A stretch of 64,000 nt of DNA, from positions 1,069,001 through 1,133,000 of the forward strand of contig CP102260.1 of the NCBI GenBank assembly GCA_025146925.1, read 5' to 3'. Shown in pieces: positions 17,774-26,344 of this stretch (position 1 is the stretch's first letter; the number at the start of each line of letters is the position of its first letter). The DNA is from [Bacteroides] pectinophilus. Lineage in GTDB: Bacteria; Bacillota; Clostridia; Lachnospirales; Lachnospiraceae. The notes below the pieces were generated by a model. The model was not told the DNA's origin and ran no database searches. It saw only the letters and a program-made list of their open reading frames with translations. A program made the translations under genes and the position numbers.

Positions 17774-18582
17774 GACAGTCGTACGGAATTGTATATCCGC
17801 GCGTATTCAATAGGTGTTATGTCTTCAATATAGTTGGAAGGATAATTACGGATGATTCCTTTTGAGGCAAGCAGCTCAACGGCCTTGTTGTAAGCTATGG
17901 CTGCTTCATGCTCACTTGAATATATCCCGGCAACAAAGTTACCCCGGATATGTATAACAGCTTTATATAATGTCCTTCCGTTACGCTGTATCTCCTGCAC
18001 TCCGTGGTAATGATTGATTATGTGTATATTGCCGTATCTGAAGTCATTATGGTCTCCATTTACAAATATATAGTCACGGCCACATACGGCATGGCTTCTG
18101 ATACCATAGTGGGAAAGAATACTTGTCTGTGAACCGTAATCATTTACAAAGAGGTAACCATCGCGGGACATTATTTTGTGAGTTGAATAATAAAACAGAT
18201 CATCAACATCAAAACGCAGCACACGCTCAGATGTGAGAAAGTACAGGAAAAATTTCTTGAAAATATATATCGGTGTCTTAAAATACATTCCATTATCCCG
18301 GTAATTGATGAGGATGACCCATTTTTCAAAAGAAAGAGGAGTATCTGCCGGATAATGAAGGTCAGGCAGAAGATGGCCGGCTGCCATATCGCTCAGCGGT
18401 GTTCCGTCATCATCATGGAGGAGAAGGTCAGCATCACGGTAGGCTCTTGCAGCAAGCTTGATGTCGTCATAACTTCCGAGACTGATATGCTTGTTTTTGT
18501 ATGTTATTGATACACGGTAATATGTGGAGCCGTCCTTGTGTGTTGCGGTGAAAACACCGGGCATTGACGTCATGCTGCTCAT
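17752..18582 (-). CDS. AP2/HNH-like protein
   Basis: 276 residues with two AP2-like three-stranded segments. The N-terminal one reads TYYRVSITYKNKHISLGSYDDIKLAARAY (split over about residues 18-46). The C-terminal one reads LYKAVIHIRGNFVAGIYSS followed by EAAIAYN. Between them FVNGDHNDFRYGNIHII resembles an HNH nuclease core (H-x-N-G-D...D-x-R-x-x-N) but lacks a clear pair of catalytic histidines. AP2-HNH proteins are often homing endonucleases or their descendants. This one stands alone and may be a domesticated DNA-binding protein. The start follows AGGAGGAGGC; the upstream ATG at 18600 overlaps that site. Confidence 0.7.
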   Translation of the reverse strand: MSSMTSMPGVFTATHKDGSTYYRVSITYKNKHISLGSYDDIKLAARAYRDADLLLHDDDGTPLSDMAAGHLLPDLHYPADTPLSFEKWVILINYRDNGMYFKTPIYIFKKFFLYFLTSERVLRFDVDDLFYYSTHKIMSRDGYLFVNDYGSQTSILSHYGIRSHAVCGRDYIFVNGDHNDFRYGNIHIINHYHGVQEIQRNGRTLYKAVIHIRGNFVAGIYSSEHEAAIAYNKAVELLASKGIIRNYPSNYIEDITPIEYARIYNSVRLSKKLRSL

Positions 18583-18626
18583 AAAAGCCTCCTCCTGCAT
18601 TCAGCTTATGTTTAGTATTTATATTT

Positions 18627-18655
18627 ATTGTGCATGGAGCAATGAAAAAAGTCAA
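18627..18655 (-). promoter_or_regulatory. Possible promoter of the AP2 gene
   Basis: On the minus strand TTGACT, 17-base spacer and CACAAT, about 45 bases upstream of the start. It diverges from the glyS promoter. Confidence 0.5.
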
Positions 18656-18679
18656 GTTGGCCGGTATATGAAATATTTA

Positions 18680-18718
18680 TATTTTAGGCACAACACACTT
18701 GTCATAATGCCTAAAATA
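18680..18718. promoter_or_regulatory. Perfect inverted repeat across the glyS promoter
   Basis: TATTTTAGGCA (18680-18690) and TGCCTAAAATA (18708-18718) form a perfect 11-bp inverted repeat with a 17-base centre. The centre holds the -35 box of the glyS promoter. It could be an operator or an unlinked hairpin; it has no T-tract to act as a terminator. Confidence 0.55.
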
Positions 18719-18727
18719 GTTTAAAAT
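18699..18727 (+). promoter_or_regulatory. Sigma-A type promoter for glyS
   Basis: TTGTCA (18699-18704), 17-base spacer, TAAAAT (18722-18727). It lies 48 bases before the start codon, too close for a T-box leader. Confidence 0.65.
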
Positions 18728-18774
18728 ATTTCAATATGTAAAATGTCAATAAATATAAAAGTGAGGATTTAATC

Positions 18775-20163
18775 ATGGAAAAGACAATGGAGAAGATTGT
18801 AGCTCTGGCTAAGGCAAGAGGATTTGTATATCCGGGTTCTGAGATATATGGCGGACTTGCCAATACATGGGATTACGGTAATCTCGGAGTAGAGCTTAAG
18901 AATAATGTTAAGAAGGCATGGTGGCAGAAGTTCGTTATGGAAAGCCCATACAATGTAGGTGTTGACTGTGCGATTCTTATGAACCCACAGACATGGGTTG
19001 CATCAGGTCATCTTGGCGGATTCTCAGATCCACTTATGGATTGTAAGGAGTGCCATGAGAGATTCAGAGCTGATAAGCTTATTGAGGATTGGTGCGCAGA
19101 CAATAATTATGAGCTTGAGGGCTCTGTTGACGGATGGACACAGGAGCAGATGAAGAACTTTATCGAGGAGAAGCAGATTGCATGTCCTTCATGCGGTAAG
19201 CATAACTTTACAGATATCCGTCAGTTCAACCTTATGTTCAAGACATTTCAGGGAGTTACGGAGGATGCAAAGAATACTGTATATCTTCGTCCTGAGACAG
19301 CACAGGGTATATTTGTTAACTTCAAGAATGTACAGAGAACATCAAGAAAGAAGGTACCATTTGGTATAGGACAGATTGGTAAGTCATTCCGTAACGAGAT
19401 TACACCTGGTAATTTTACATTCCGTACACGCGAGTTTGAGCAGATGGAGCTTGAATTCTTCTGTAAGCCTGGAACAGACCTTGAGTGGTTCAATTACTGG
19501 AGATCATATTGTATCAATTGGCTTAAGTCTCTCGGAATGAAGGATGACGAGATGAGAGCAAGAGATCATTCACCTGAAGAACTCTGCTTCTACAGCAAGG
19601 GTACAACGGATATCGAATTCCTCTTCCCATTCGGATGGGGCGAGCTCTGGGGTATTGCAGACCGCACAGATTATGACCTTACACAGCACCAGAACGTATC
19701 CGGTGAGGATATGTCTTACTTTGATGATGAGTCTAAGGAAAAGTACATTCCTTATGTTATTGAGCCGTCACTTGGCGCAGACCGTGTAACACTTGCATTC
19801 CTCTGCTCAGCATATGATGAGGAGGAGATTGGCGAGGGAGATGTAAGAACGGTTCTGCATTTCCATCCGGCACTTGCACCTGTTAAGATTGGTATCCTTC
19901 CTCTTTCAAAGAAGCTCAATGAAGGCGCTGAGAAGATTTATGCAGAGCTTTCCAAGAAGTATAACTGTGAGTTTGATGATCGTGGCAATATCGGTAAGAG
20001 ATACAGAAGGCAGGATGAGATTGGTACACCATTCTGTATAACATATGATTTTGATTCTGAGACAGACGGAGCTGTTACAGTACGTGACAGAGATACAATG
20101 CAGCAGGAGAGAATCAAGATAGAGGATCTTAAGGCATATTTTGAAGATAAGTTTACATTCTAA
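18775..20163 (+). CDS. glyS: Glycyl-tRNA synthetase (alpha2 type)
   Basis: A class II synthetase of 462 residues, the homodimeric type used by Gram-positive bacteria. Motif 2 is in [21 protein letters not shown] and motif 3 in [16 protein letters not shown]-terminal anticodon-binding domain ends [13 protein letters not shown] zinc-like cysteine pair CKECH and CPSCG is present in the insertion domain. The start has a GTGAGGA site. It is probably transcribed with the zinc-ribbon gene downstream (18-base gap). Confidence 0.96.
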   Translation: MEKTMEKIVALAKARGFVYPGSEIYGGLANTWDYGNLGVELKNNVKKAWWQKFVMESPYNVGVDCAILMNPQTWVASGHLGGFSDPLMDCKECHERFRADKLIEDWCADNNYELEGSVDGWTQEQMKNFIEEKQIACPSCGKHNFTDIRQFNLMFKTFQGVTEDAKNTVYLRPETAQGIFVNFKNVQRTSRKKVPFGIGQIGKSFRNEITPGNFTFRTREFEQMELEFFCKPGTDLEWFNYWRSYCINWLKSLGMKDDEMRARDHSPEELCFYSKGTTDIEFLFPFGWGELWGIADRTDYDLTQHQNVSGEDMSYFDDESKEKYIPYVIEPSLGADRVTLAFLCSAYDEEEIGEGDVRTVLHFHPALAPVKIGILPLSKKLNEGAEKIYAELSKKYNCEFDDRGNIGKRYRRQDEIGTPFCITYDFDSETDGAVTVRDRDTMQQERIKIEDLKAYFEDKFTF

Positions 20164-20181
20164 TTCTAACAGGGTGGTCAG

Positions 20182-21885
20182 ATGATTTGTCCAAAATGTG
20201 GTAATGAGTTTGAGGGTACGACGTGCCCTAAGTGTAATTCCCCGGCAATCCTTGTTAATGCCTCGGATTATGAGCGCAGGCGCAGGGAGTGGGAAGAACG
20301 CGAGAAACAGAAAAACAGCGAAGAGCAGAAGAAGCAGAAGAACAGGGATGATGTGAGGCGTGTAGCAAAGAAGATTGCGGACACGGATTACAGTCAGCTT
20401 GTATCTTCCAATGCAGGCAGAGCTGCCGGATTTGCTTCCAGGAATCGCAGAATATTAGCAATGGCAGGAGCGGTAATAGCTGCTGCCATTGTGATTATTG
20501 TACTTATAAATGCTGTGACGGCTTCCGGTAAAAATATATTTTATGTAAGTGATGGCAGCAGCATCTATAAGGGAATGGATAAAAATAACATTATATGCAG
20601 CACTGATGATGTCATTTTTAATTATGACAGATCATGTGCATATTCATATAATATTGTCGGGGATATCGACAGGCAGGCTATAACCGGGACAATGGTTTCT
20701 TCCAATGGCAGATATTATGCAGCTGTGATGTACACTGAGAATAACGGCGGCAATAATGAAAGCGCAGCAGTTGATGGTAACGATGATGCAGGGTATATTG
20801 GAGAGAGCAACAGTACGGCTGTTAACGGCAATGCAATCAGCACCGGTACATATACGCTAATATGCTGGAAGAAGAACGGCGGATATGTATCAGTCAAGAG
20901 CAGCACTGACAAAAAGACCATTGCGATGGTGACAGATGACGGCATGCTTGTATATACCGATACGCATTATCTTAATGAAGGCGCAGTAGGAGCTGAGATA
21001 CTTGGATGTTATTATATCGATGAACAAAAGAACCTCACGCTTTCGTCCGATATGGATGAATATGCCGTTGCTGCGGACAATGTAATATGGACTGATTCGG
21101 ATGGAACACTCTATCGTACAAAGTATAAAGACGGCACAGCTGTAAGAATTGCCAGAAATGTAAAAAAAATATATACACGGCAGAAGACGTATATGTATGC
21201 CAATGTTAATGGGATGATTCAGACGGAATCTGCATTTGTATATGTTACTCAGGACGGAGAATATATTTATCTTGACCTGTCTGATAAAAAGAATCCTGAT
21301 GGAATATATCTGTTTACATCGGCTTCACAGACGGACAGCCTTGTATATATAGCCAAATCAGGCTGTGCTTACACGGCAGGAGGAGGCAGGCTGTCAAGAA
21401 TAACAGGTATAACAGACGAAACAGTGTCAGACCAGCCGGATGACAATATCCGCAAGACAGAGACTGTATCGGAACTTGCTTCATCGTCTGTATATTATTC
21501 TTCAGATGCTGATTGCTTGTATTATGTTAATAAGTCAGATGAACTTGTATTAATTAAGAATGCAGGTAAAGCAGCCGATATAAGCGTTTCAGGCGTAACT
21601 GTTACTTCAGGGATTACAAAGTCGGGAATTCAGTATACTGCGTACGGCAATGACGGCTTCTGGTATATATCACAGTCATCGCTTTGTTATTGTGATGGAT
21701 CTTCTAAGCAGATTAAGCTGAAAGACGATGTAAAACAGGGCGCAGTAATCTACTGCATGGAGTATAAGAACAGGATATACTGTCTGCATGACGGTACATT
21801 ATCAAGAATATCCACAGGCGGCAATGTACAGATGGAGACAGGTGGTATAGCTGATATATGGACGGGAAGAATAAGAACCCGCTGA
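20182..21885 (+). CDS. Zinc-ribbon single-pass membrane protein with large extracellular domain
   Basis: 567 residues. An N-terminal zinc ribbon has Cys3, Cys6, Cys15 and Cys18. A charged helical stretch (30-65) precedes one transmembrane helix at about 91-112. The remaining ~450 residues are a beta-rich extracellular region with repeated short blades (NIFYVSDGSSIYKG, NVIWTDSDGTLYR, YCLHDGTLSRIS), resembling a beta-propeller of the DUF5050 kind. It has no known enzyme motif. The topology suggests a sensor or structural protein with its zinc ribbon in the cytosol. It is flanked by glyS and a carboxypeptidase. Confidence 0.7.
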   Translation: MICPKCGNEFEGTTCPKCNSPAILVNASDYERRRREWEEREKQKNSEEQKKQKNRDDVRRVAKKIADTDYSQLVSSNAGRAAGFASRNRRILAMAGAVIAAAIVIIVLINAVTASGKNIFYVSDGSSIYKGMDKNNIICSTDDVIFNYDRSCAYSYNIVGDIDRQAITGTMVSSNGRYYAAVMYTENNGGNNESAAVDGNDDAGYIGESNSTAVNGNAISTGTYTLICWKKNGGYVSVKSSTDKKTIAMVTDDGMLVYTDTHYLNEGAVGAEILGCYYIDEQKNLTLSSDMDEYAVAADNVIWTDSDGTLYRTKYKDGTAVRIARNVKKIYTRQKTYMYANVNGMIQTESAFVYVTQDGEYIYLDLSDKKNPDGIYLFTSASQTDSLVYIAKSGCAYTAGGGRLSRITGITDETVSDQPDDNIRKTETVSELASSSVYYSSDADCLYYVNKSDELVLIKNAGKAADISVSGVTVTSGITKSGIQYTAYGNDGFWYISQSSLCYCDGSSKQIKLKDDVKQGAVIYCMEYKNRIYCLHDGTLSRISTGGNVQMETGGIADIWTGRIRTR

Positions 21886-21902
21886 AACATTTGTAATAAT
21901 GT

Positions 21903-21949
21903 AAGACTTCCGATACTACAATGTATTAGTATGTATAGGGAGTCTTTTA
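21903..21949 (+). promoter_or_regulatory. Hairpin overlapping the ribosome site of the carboxypeptidase gene
   Basis: AAGACTTCC (21903-21911) pairs with GGGAGTCTT (21938-21946) with one G-U pair, and an inner ATACTA/TAGTAT stem extends it. A T-run follows, so it can act as a terminator for the preceding gene. The same 3' arm contains the GGGAG ribosome site for ATG 21949, so folding would hide the start. Confidence 0.55.
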
Positions 21950-23133
21950 TGTTACAAAGAAGAATTGCGGGAATATTGCTGACTGTAATAGTGGCAGTGC
22001 TTGCGGCAGTGCCGGTGCAGAGCATGTGTATGTATCGGGTGAATGCAGCAGAGCCGGATGTTGAGTCACCATCCGTGATACTGATGGAGGCATCGACCGG
22101 CAAGACGGTATACGAAAAAAATGCGGATGAAACACTTCATCCTGCAAGCATAACTAAGATAATGACGCTTATTCTTATATTTGATGCTTTAAGCGAGAAT
22201 AAGATAACGCTTGAAGAGAATGTAACAGTATCTGAGCATGCTGCCTCAATGGGTGGAAGCCAGGTATTTTTGGAGGCGGGAGAAAAACAGACCGTCAACA
22301 CCATGATAAAATGCATATCTGTAGCGAGTGCCAATGATGCATCGGTAGCAATGGCAGAGCATATATGGGGGAGCGAGCAGACATTTGTTGATAAGATGAA
22401 TGAACGTGCACAGGGACTTGGCATGAGCGGTACGCATTTTGTTAACTGCTGCGGGCTTGATACTGACGGACATATGATGACTGCGAGGGATGTAGCCATA
22501 ATGTCAAGAGAACTGATTACAAGGTATCCGCAGATACATGAGTATTCCGGAATATGGATGGATACCATAACGCACAACACAAGACGCGGAGAGTCAGAGT
22601 TCGGGCTGTCCAATACTAATAAGCTGATTAAGCAGTATGAATGGGCAACAGGTCTTAAGACCGGCTCAACCGGTCTTGCAAAATGCTGTCTTTCAGCTAC
22701 TGCTGAAAAGGATGGGATAGAGCTCATCGCTGTCGTAATGGCAGCTCCTAACAGTAAGACACGTTTTAAGGATGCGATAAGCCTGCTTAATTATGGATAT
22801 GGTGTTGTAGACATTTACAGAGACAATGCATGGTTAAGTCAGGAAAAGATGGTTGTACACGGAGGAAAATCTGATTCGGTAAAATGCCGTAAGAATAATG
22901 AATTTGTCTATGTATTTACGGAAGATACTGATACAGGCAGAATTAAGTGTACGGAGGAATATGCAGACGGGCTTGAAGCACCGGTGTATGAGGGGGACGT
23001 GGTCGGACAGATGGTATACGAGCTGGATGGCAATATACTTGGAACTATTGATATTGTAGCGGCAGATACAGTAGAAAAAGCGGGATTGGGAGATTGTATA
23101 AGAAGTACAATGATGAAAATGTTGCTAAATTAA
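21949..23133 (+). CDS. D-alanyl-D-alanine carboxypeptidase (DacF-like, peptidase S11)
   Basis: A secreted penicillin-binding protein of 394 residues that trims the terminal D-Ala of peptidoglycan stem peptides. A signal peptide spans residues ~1-34, ending NAA. Catalytic motifs are SITK (67-70), SAN (127-129) and KTG (237-239). A C-terminal beta-rich PBP5-like domain follows, and the amphipathic tail ends STMMKMLLN. The ATG at 21931 lies upstream of the GGGAG site, so ATG 21949 is the start. The neighbouring spore gene makes a DacF-type role plausible, but the paralogue cannot be fixed from sequence alone. Confidence 0.9.
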   Translation: MLQRRIAGILLTVIVAVLAAVPVQSMCMYRVNAAEPDVESPSVILMEASTGKTVYEKNADETLHPASITKIMTLILIFDALSENKITLEENVTVSEHAASMGGSQVFLEAGEKQTVNTMIKCISVASANDASVAMAEHIWGSEQTFVDKMNERAQGLGMSGTHFVNCCGLDTDGHMMTARDVAIMSRELITRYPQIHEYSGIWMDTITHNTRRGESEFGLSNTNKLIKQYEWATGLKTGSTGLAKCCLSATAEKDGIELIAVVMAAPNSKTRFKDAISLLNYGYGVVDIYRDNAWLSQEKMVVHGGKSDSVKCRKNNEFVYVFTEDTDTGRIKCTEEYADGLEAPVYEGDVVGQMVYELDGNILGTIDIVAADTVEKAGLGDCIRSTMMKMLLN

Positions 23134-23186
23134 TGTACCGGGTATAAAATCTAATCGTTAGATAACGGAATGGAATGGGGATTAAT

Positions 23187-23777
23187 ATGCAGGAAAATAT
23201 ATCATCCGAAGAGATGCTCGAGATACTTGATAATAATGGGAGACCTACAGGCAGGGCTAAAGCAAGGCGGCTTGTCCACCGTGACGGTGACGCACATGCA
23301 ACATCTCATGTATGGATTATAAGAGCTGATAATGTTGGTAAAACAGGGTACGATATTCTGCTGCAGAAGCGCAGCCATAACAAGGATTCATTCCCTGACT
23401 GCTATGATATATCGTCAGCCGGACATATACCATTCGGTCAGGGATACATTGAATCAGCGATAAGGGAACTTAAGGAAGAACTTGGAATTGACGCTTCGGA
23501 AGAAGAGCTTGAGTTCATCGGGGTTCATGATGCGTTTAACAGGGCTGAATTCTACGGACAGCCATTTCTTAATCATGAGATAAGCAATGTCTATCTTCTT
23601 GAACGTGGTCCGGAAGCAGTTGAATTCAGGCTGCAGCCGGAGGAAGTACAATCGGTTATGTGGATTGATTTTGACGAATGTTATAATAATGTTAAGAATA
23701 ACCTGTTTGAACACTGCATCTGCATGGATGAGATGGATATGCTTTATGATGCACTTTCACATAGAAAAAGTCATTAA
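23187..23777 (+). CDS. NUDIX hydrolase
   Basis: 196 residues. The Nudix box lies in GHIPFGQGYIESAIRELKEE followed by LGI: the core RELKEELGI is intact, while the first box glutamate is replaced by Gln. The upstream LLQKRSHNKDSFPDCYDIS segment resembles the isopentenyl-diphosphate-isomerase/YfcD-type branch of the family. The substrate is unknown. ATG 23187 follows GGGG at the right distance; the in-frame ATG at 23175 overlaps that site. It is followed 30 bases later by rarA. Confidence 0.88.
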   Translation: MQENISSEEMLEILDNNGRPTGRAKARRLVHRDGDAHATSHVWIIRADNVGKTGYDILLQKRSHNKDSFPDCYDISSAGHIPFGQGYIESAIRELKEELGIDASEEELEFIGVHDAFNRAEFYGQPFLNHEISNVYLLERGPEAVEFRLQPEEVQSVMWIDFDECYNNVKNNLFEHCICMDEMDMLYDALSHRKSH

Positions 23778-23807
23778 AGAGCGAATGACTGATGAATGGA
23801 GGAACTA

Positions 23808-25139
23808 ATGGATCTGTTTCAATATATGCGTGAAAATACGATGGAAAAGGAATCACCGCTTGCATCGCGCATGCGTCCCGAGACCCTGGAGGAGGTTGTG
23901 GGACAGCAGCACATAATCGGAAAGGATAGGCTGCTCTACAGAGCAATCAAGGCCGACAAGATAAGTTCAATTATATTCTATGGTCCTCCCGGAACTGGTA
24001 AGACAACGCTGGCAAAAGTTATTGCCAATACTACAAGTGCTGATTTCTGCCAGATTAACGCTACAGTTGCAGGCAAGAAGGATATGGAAGATGTTGTTGC
24101 AAAAGCAAAAGATAACATTGGAATGTATGGAAGAAAGACAATACTTTTTGTGGATGAGATTCACCGCTTTAACAAGGGACAGCAGGATTATCTGCTTCCG
24201 TTTGTCGAGGACGGTACAATCATTCTTATAGGTGCAACAACAGAGAATCCGTATTTTGAGGTCAATCAGGCTCTTATATCCAGATCGGCAGTATTTGAAT
24301 TGAGGCCTCTTGAAAAAGATGATATTCTCAAGCTCATAAAAAGGGCAATATCAGATGACAAAAAAGGTATGGGTGCGTATGGAGCACTGATAGATGATGA
24401 TGCGTCGGAATTTCTTGCCGACTGTGCCAATGGTGATGCACGAAATGCACTTAACGCAGTGGAGCTTGCCGTACTTACAACATCACCGTCAGAGGATGGT
24501 CACATACATATTACGATTGATGTAGCATCAGATTGTATTCAGAAACGTGTGCTTAAGTATGACAAGACGGGTGACAACCATTATGATACGATATCAGCAT
24601 TTATTAAGAGCATGAGAGGCTCGGATCCGGATGCGGCAGTGTATTATCTTGCAAGGATGCTTTATGCAGGCGAGGATGTTGCATTTATTGCCAGAAGAAT
24701 AATGATATGTGCAAGTGAGGATGTTGGAAATGCGGATCCGCGTGCATTAGAAGTTGCTGTGGCTGCATCACAGGCTGTTGAGAGACTTGGAATGCCGGAA
24801 GCGAGAATAGTTCTTGCACAGGCAGTTACTTATATTGCGTGTGCGCCTAAGAGTAACGCTGCGTATATGGCTGTTGATGCTGCACTTGACAGGGTTAGGA
24901 ATGAAAAAACAGCAGCTATTCCAACGCATCTCAGGGATGCGCATTATAAGGGGGCTGCGAAGCTTGGGCATGGTGAAGGTTACAGGTATGCACATGATTA
25001 TCCTAATCATTATGTTGACCAGCAGTACCTTCCGGACGAACTTAAGGGGACGAAATTCTATAACCCTACAGATATGGGATATGAGAAGGAGATGAAGAAT
25101 CTTCAGAAAAAAATAAGAGAAGAAGCAGGAGAAGTTTAG
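23808..25139 (+). CDS. rarA: Replication-associated recombination protein RarA (MgsA)
   Basis: A 443-residue AAA+ ATPase related to clamp loaders and acting at stalled replication forks. Walker A is GPPGTGKTT and Walker B is LFVDEIHRFNKGQQD. Sensor 1 is GATTENPYFEVN, sensor 2 is in DARNALNAVELA, and the C-terminal tetramerisation domain has GDNHYDTISAFIKSMRGSDPD. The start follows TGGAGGA; the in-frame ATG at 23796 lies before that site. It is co-transcribed with the TPR gene (two-base gap). Confidence 0.95.
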   Translation: MDLFQYMRENTMEKESPLASRMRPETLEEVVGQQHIIGKDRLLYRAIKADKISSIIFYGPPGTGKTTLAKVIANTTSADFCQINATVAGKKDMEDVVAKAKDNIGMYGRKTILFVDEIHRFNKGQQDYLLPFVEDGTIILIGATTENPYFEVNQALISRSAVFELRPLEKDDILKLIKRAISDDKKGMGAYGALIDDDASEFLADCANGDARNALNAVELAVLTTSPSEDGHIHITIDVASDCIQKRVLKYDKTGDNHYDTISAFIKSMRGSDPDAAVYYLARMLYAGEDVAFIARRIMICASEDVGNADPRALEVAVAASQAVERLGMPEARIVLAQAVTYIACAPKSNAAYMAVDAALDRVRNEKTAAIPTHLRDAHYKGAAKLGHGEGYRYAHDYPNHYVDQQYLPDELKGTKFYNPTDMGYEKEMKNLQKKIREEAGEV

Positions 25140-25141
25140 AT

Positions 25142-26179
25142 ATGACAGAATACACACAGTATATAGTCTCACATATAAGAGGACAGATTACGGGAGATTA
25201 CGAAAAAGATATGCAGTATCTGTATGACTGCAGTGAAAAGTATAAGGAGGATGAGGAGTCTGCAGATATTTTAAGAGAAATAGCATCAATGATGTATGAG
25301 ATACTGCCCGATGACCAGAAAGAGCAGGTAGGTGACAGACTGAAAGACCTTCACGATAATTTTGAGACTACATATCAGGCTGTATTGGACATGATAAAAT
25401 GCAATGATACTGCTAAGGCCAGAACAATGATTGAAGAACTTATTGCTTCAGTTGAAGGAAGATATGTAAATGATGATAAGAATATATATCTCAGTCTTAA
25501 TCATATAATGGAGCTTTATGAGTATTCATACTATTTTAAGACGGACAGGAATATAAAATGTACCGATGTGATGTATAACGAGTATTACAGAACGTATGCA
25601 CAGCTGCTATGTGCAACAGGAGAATATGGGAAGGCACTGGATGCCTGCAATACTGCGCTGGAATGGAATCCTGTTGACCTTGAATCGCATCTTCAGCTTG
25701 CTGAAGTGTATATCCTTATGGGCGATCATGATGAAGAGTATAGGCAGGCGACAGAGAATGCTTACAGATATTGCTGCACAAGAGCGACAATGGCTAGGTA
25801 TTACCGTAATATGGGGCGGTATTATCTTGATAAATACAAGCCTGAAACAGCTAGGGCACTGTATGTGTACAGCAATATTTATTTTAGCAGTGAAGCAGCA
25901 GACAGTGCACTTCAGTTCATAGAATCAGCACTTAATGCACCTGCTCCTAAGTATGAGATAAAAGAACTGCAGCAGATTCTTGAAGAGAATGATGTGAAGC
26001 TTGGACCTGATGCGGATACAATTGGAATAATATACCGCGTGGGCAATCTGATGCTGGAAAGTAAGGATTATGACAGGGCGAGAGACTGCTTTGCCATTGT
26101 ATATGATATTACTCAGGATGAAGAGACAGGAACTATTCTTGCCCAGCTTATGAATTCGCAGGCAGATGATATACAATAA
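25142..26179 (+). CDS. TPR-repeat protein, function unknown
   Basis: 345 residues, soluble, nearly all helical. TPR-like helix pairs are visible, for instance ATGEYGKALDACNTALEWNP and YDRARDCFAIVYDI. Acidic and tyrosine-rich helices make up the N-terminal third. No signal peptide or enzyme motif is present. It starts two bases after rarA and is probably translationally coupled, but no functional link is known to me. Confidence 0.7.
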   Translation: MTEYTQYIVSHIRGQITGDYEKDMQYLYDCSEKYKEDEESADILREIASMMYEILPDDQKEQVGDRLKDLHDNFETTYQAVLDMIKCNDTAKARTMIEELIASVEGRYVNDDKNIYLSLNHIMELYEYSYYFKTDRNIKCTDVMYNEYYRTYAQLLCATGEYGKALDACNTALEWNPVDLESHLQLAEVYILMGDHDEEYRQATENAYRYCCTRATMARYYRNMGRYYLDKYKPETARALYVYSNIYFSSEAADSALQFIESALNAPAPKYEIKELQQILEENDVKLGPDADTIGIIYRVGNLMLESKDYDRARDCFAIVYDITQDEETGTILAQLMNSQADDIQ

Positions 26180-26233
26180 TTGTATGCCAGGATGATAATT
26201 CATGTCTGTATACAGAAATTTTGGAATGCTTTA

Positions 26234-26271
26234 ACAAATTTTGAGTTATTATAAGCACAAATTTTGAGTTA
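26234..26271 (+). repeat. 15-bp direct repeat upstream of secreted protein promoter
   Basis: ACAAATTTTGAGTTA occurs exactly twice (26234-26248 and 26257-26271), 23 bases start to start and just upstream of the promoter of the next gene. The placement suits binding of an activator on roughly the same face of the helix. Confidence 0.6.
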
Positions 26272-26280
26272 GTTTGTTAA

Positions 26281-26310
26281 TTGAAAATGTGCAGCCCTCT
26301 CTGATATAAT
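26281..26310 (+). promoter_or_regulatory. Promoter of the secreted coiled-coil protein gene
   Basis: TTGAAA (26281-26286), 18-base spacer and TATAAT (26305-26310), with an extended TG two bases before the -10. Confidence 0.7.
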
Positions 26311-26344
26311 TGCACTCACCAATTATAACAGAGGGGGTATTTTT

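Noticed and set aside
18700-18774. T-box riboswitch for glyS
   Set aside because: The leader after the predicted promoter is under 50 bases, with no T-box motif or specifier stem.
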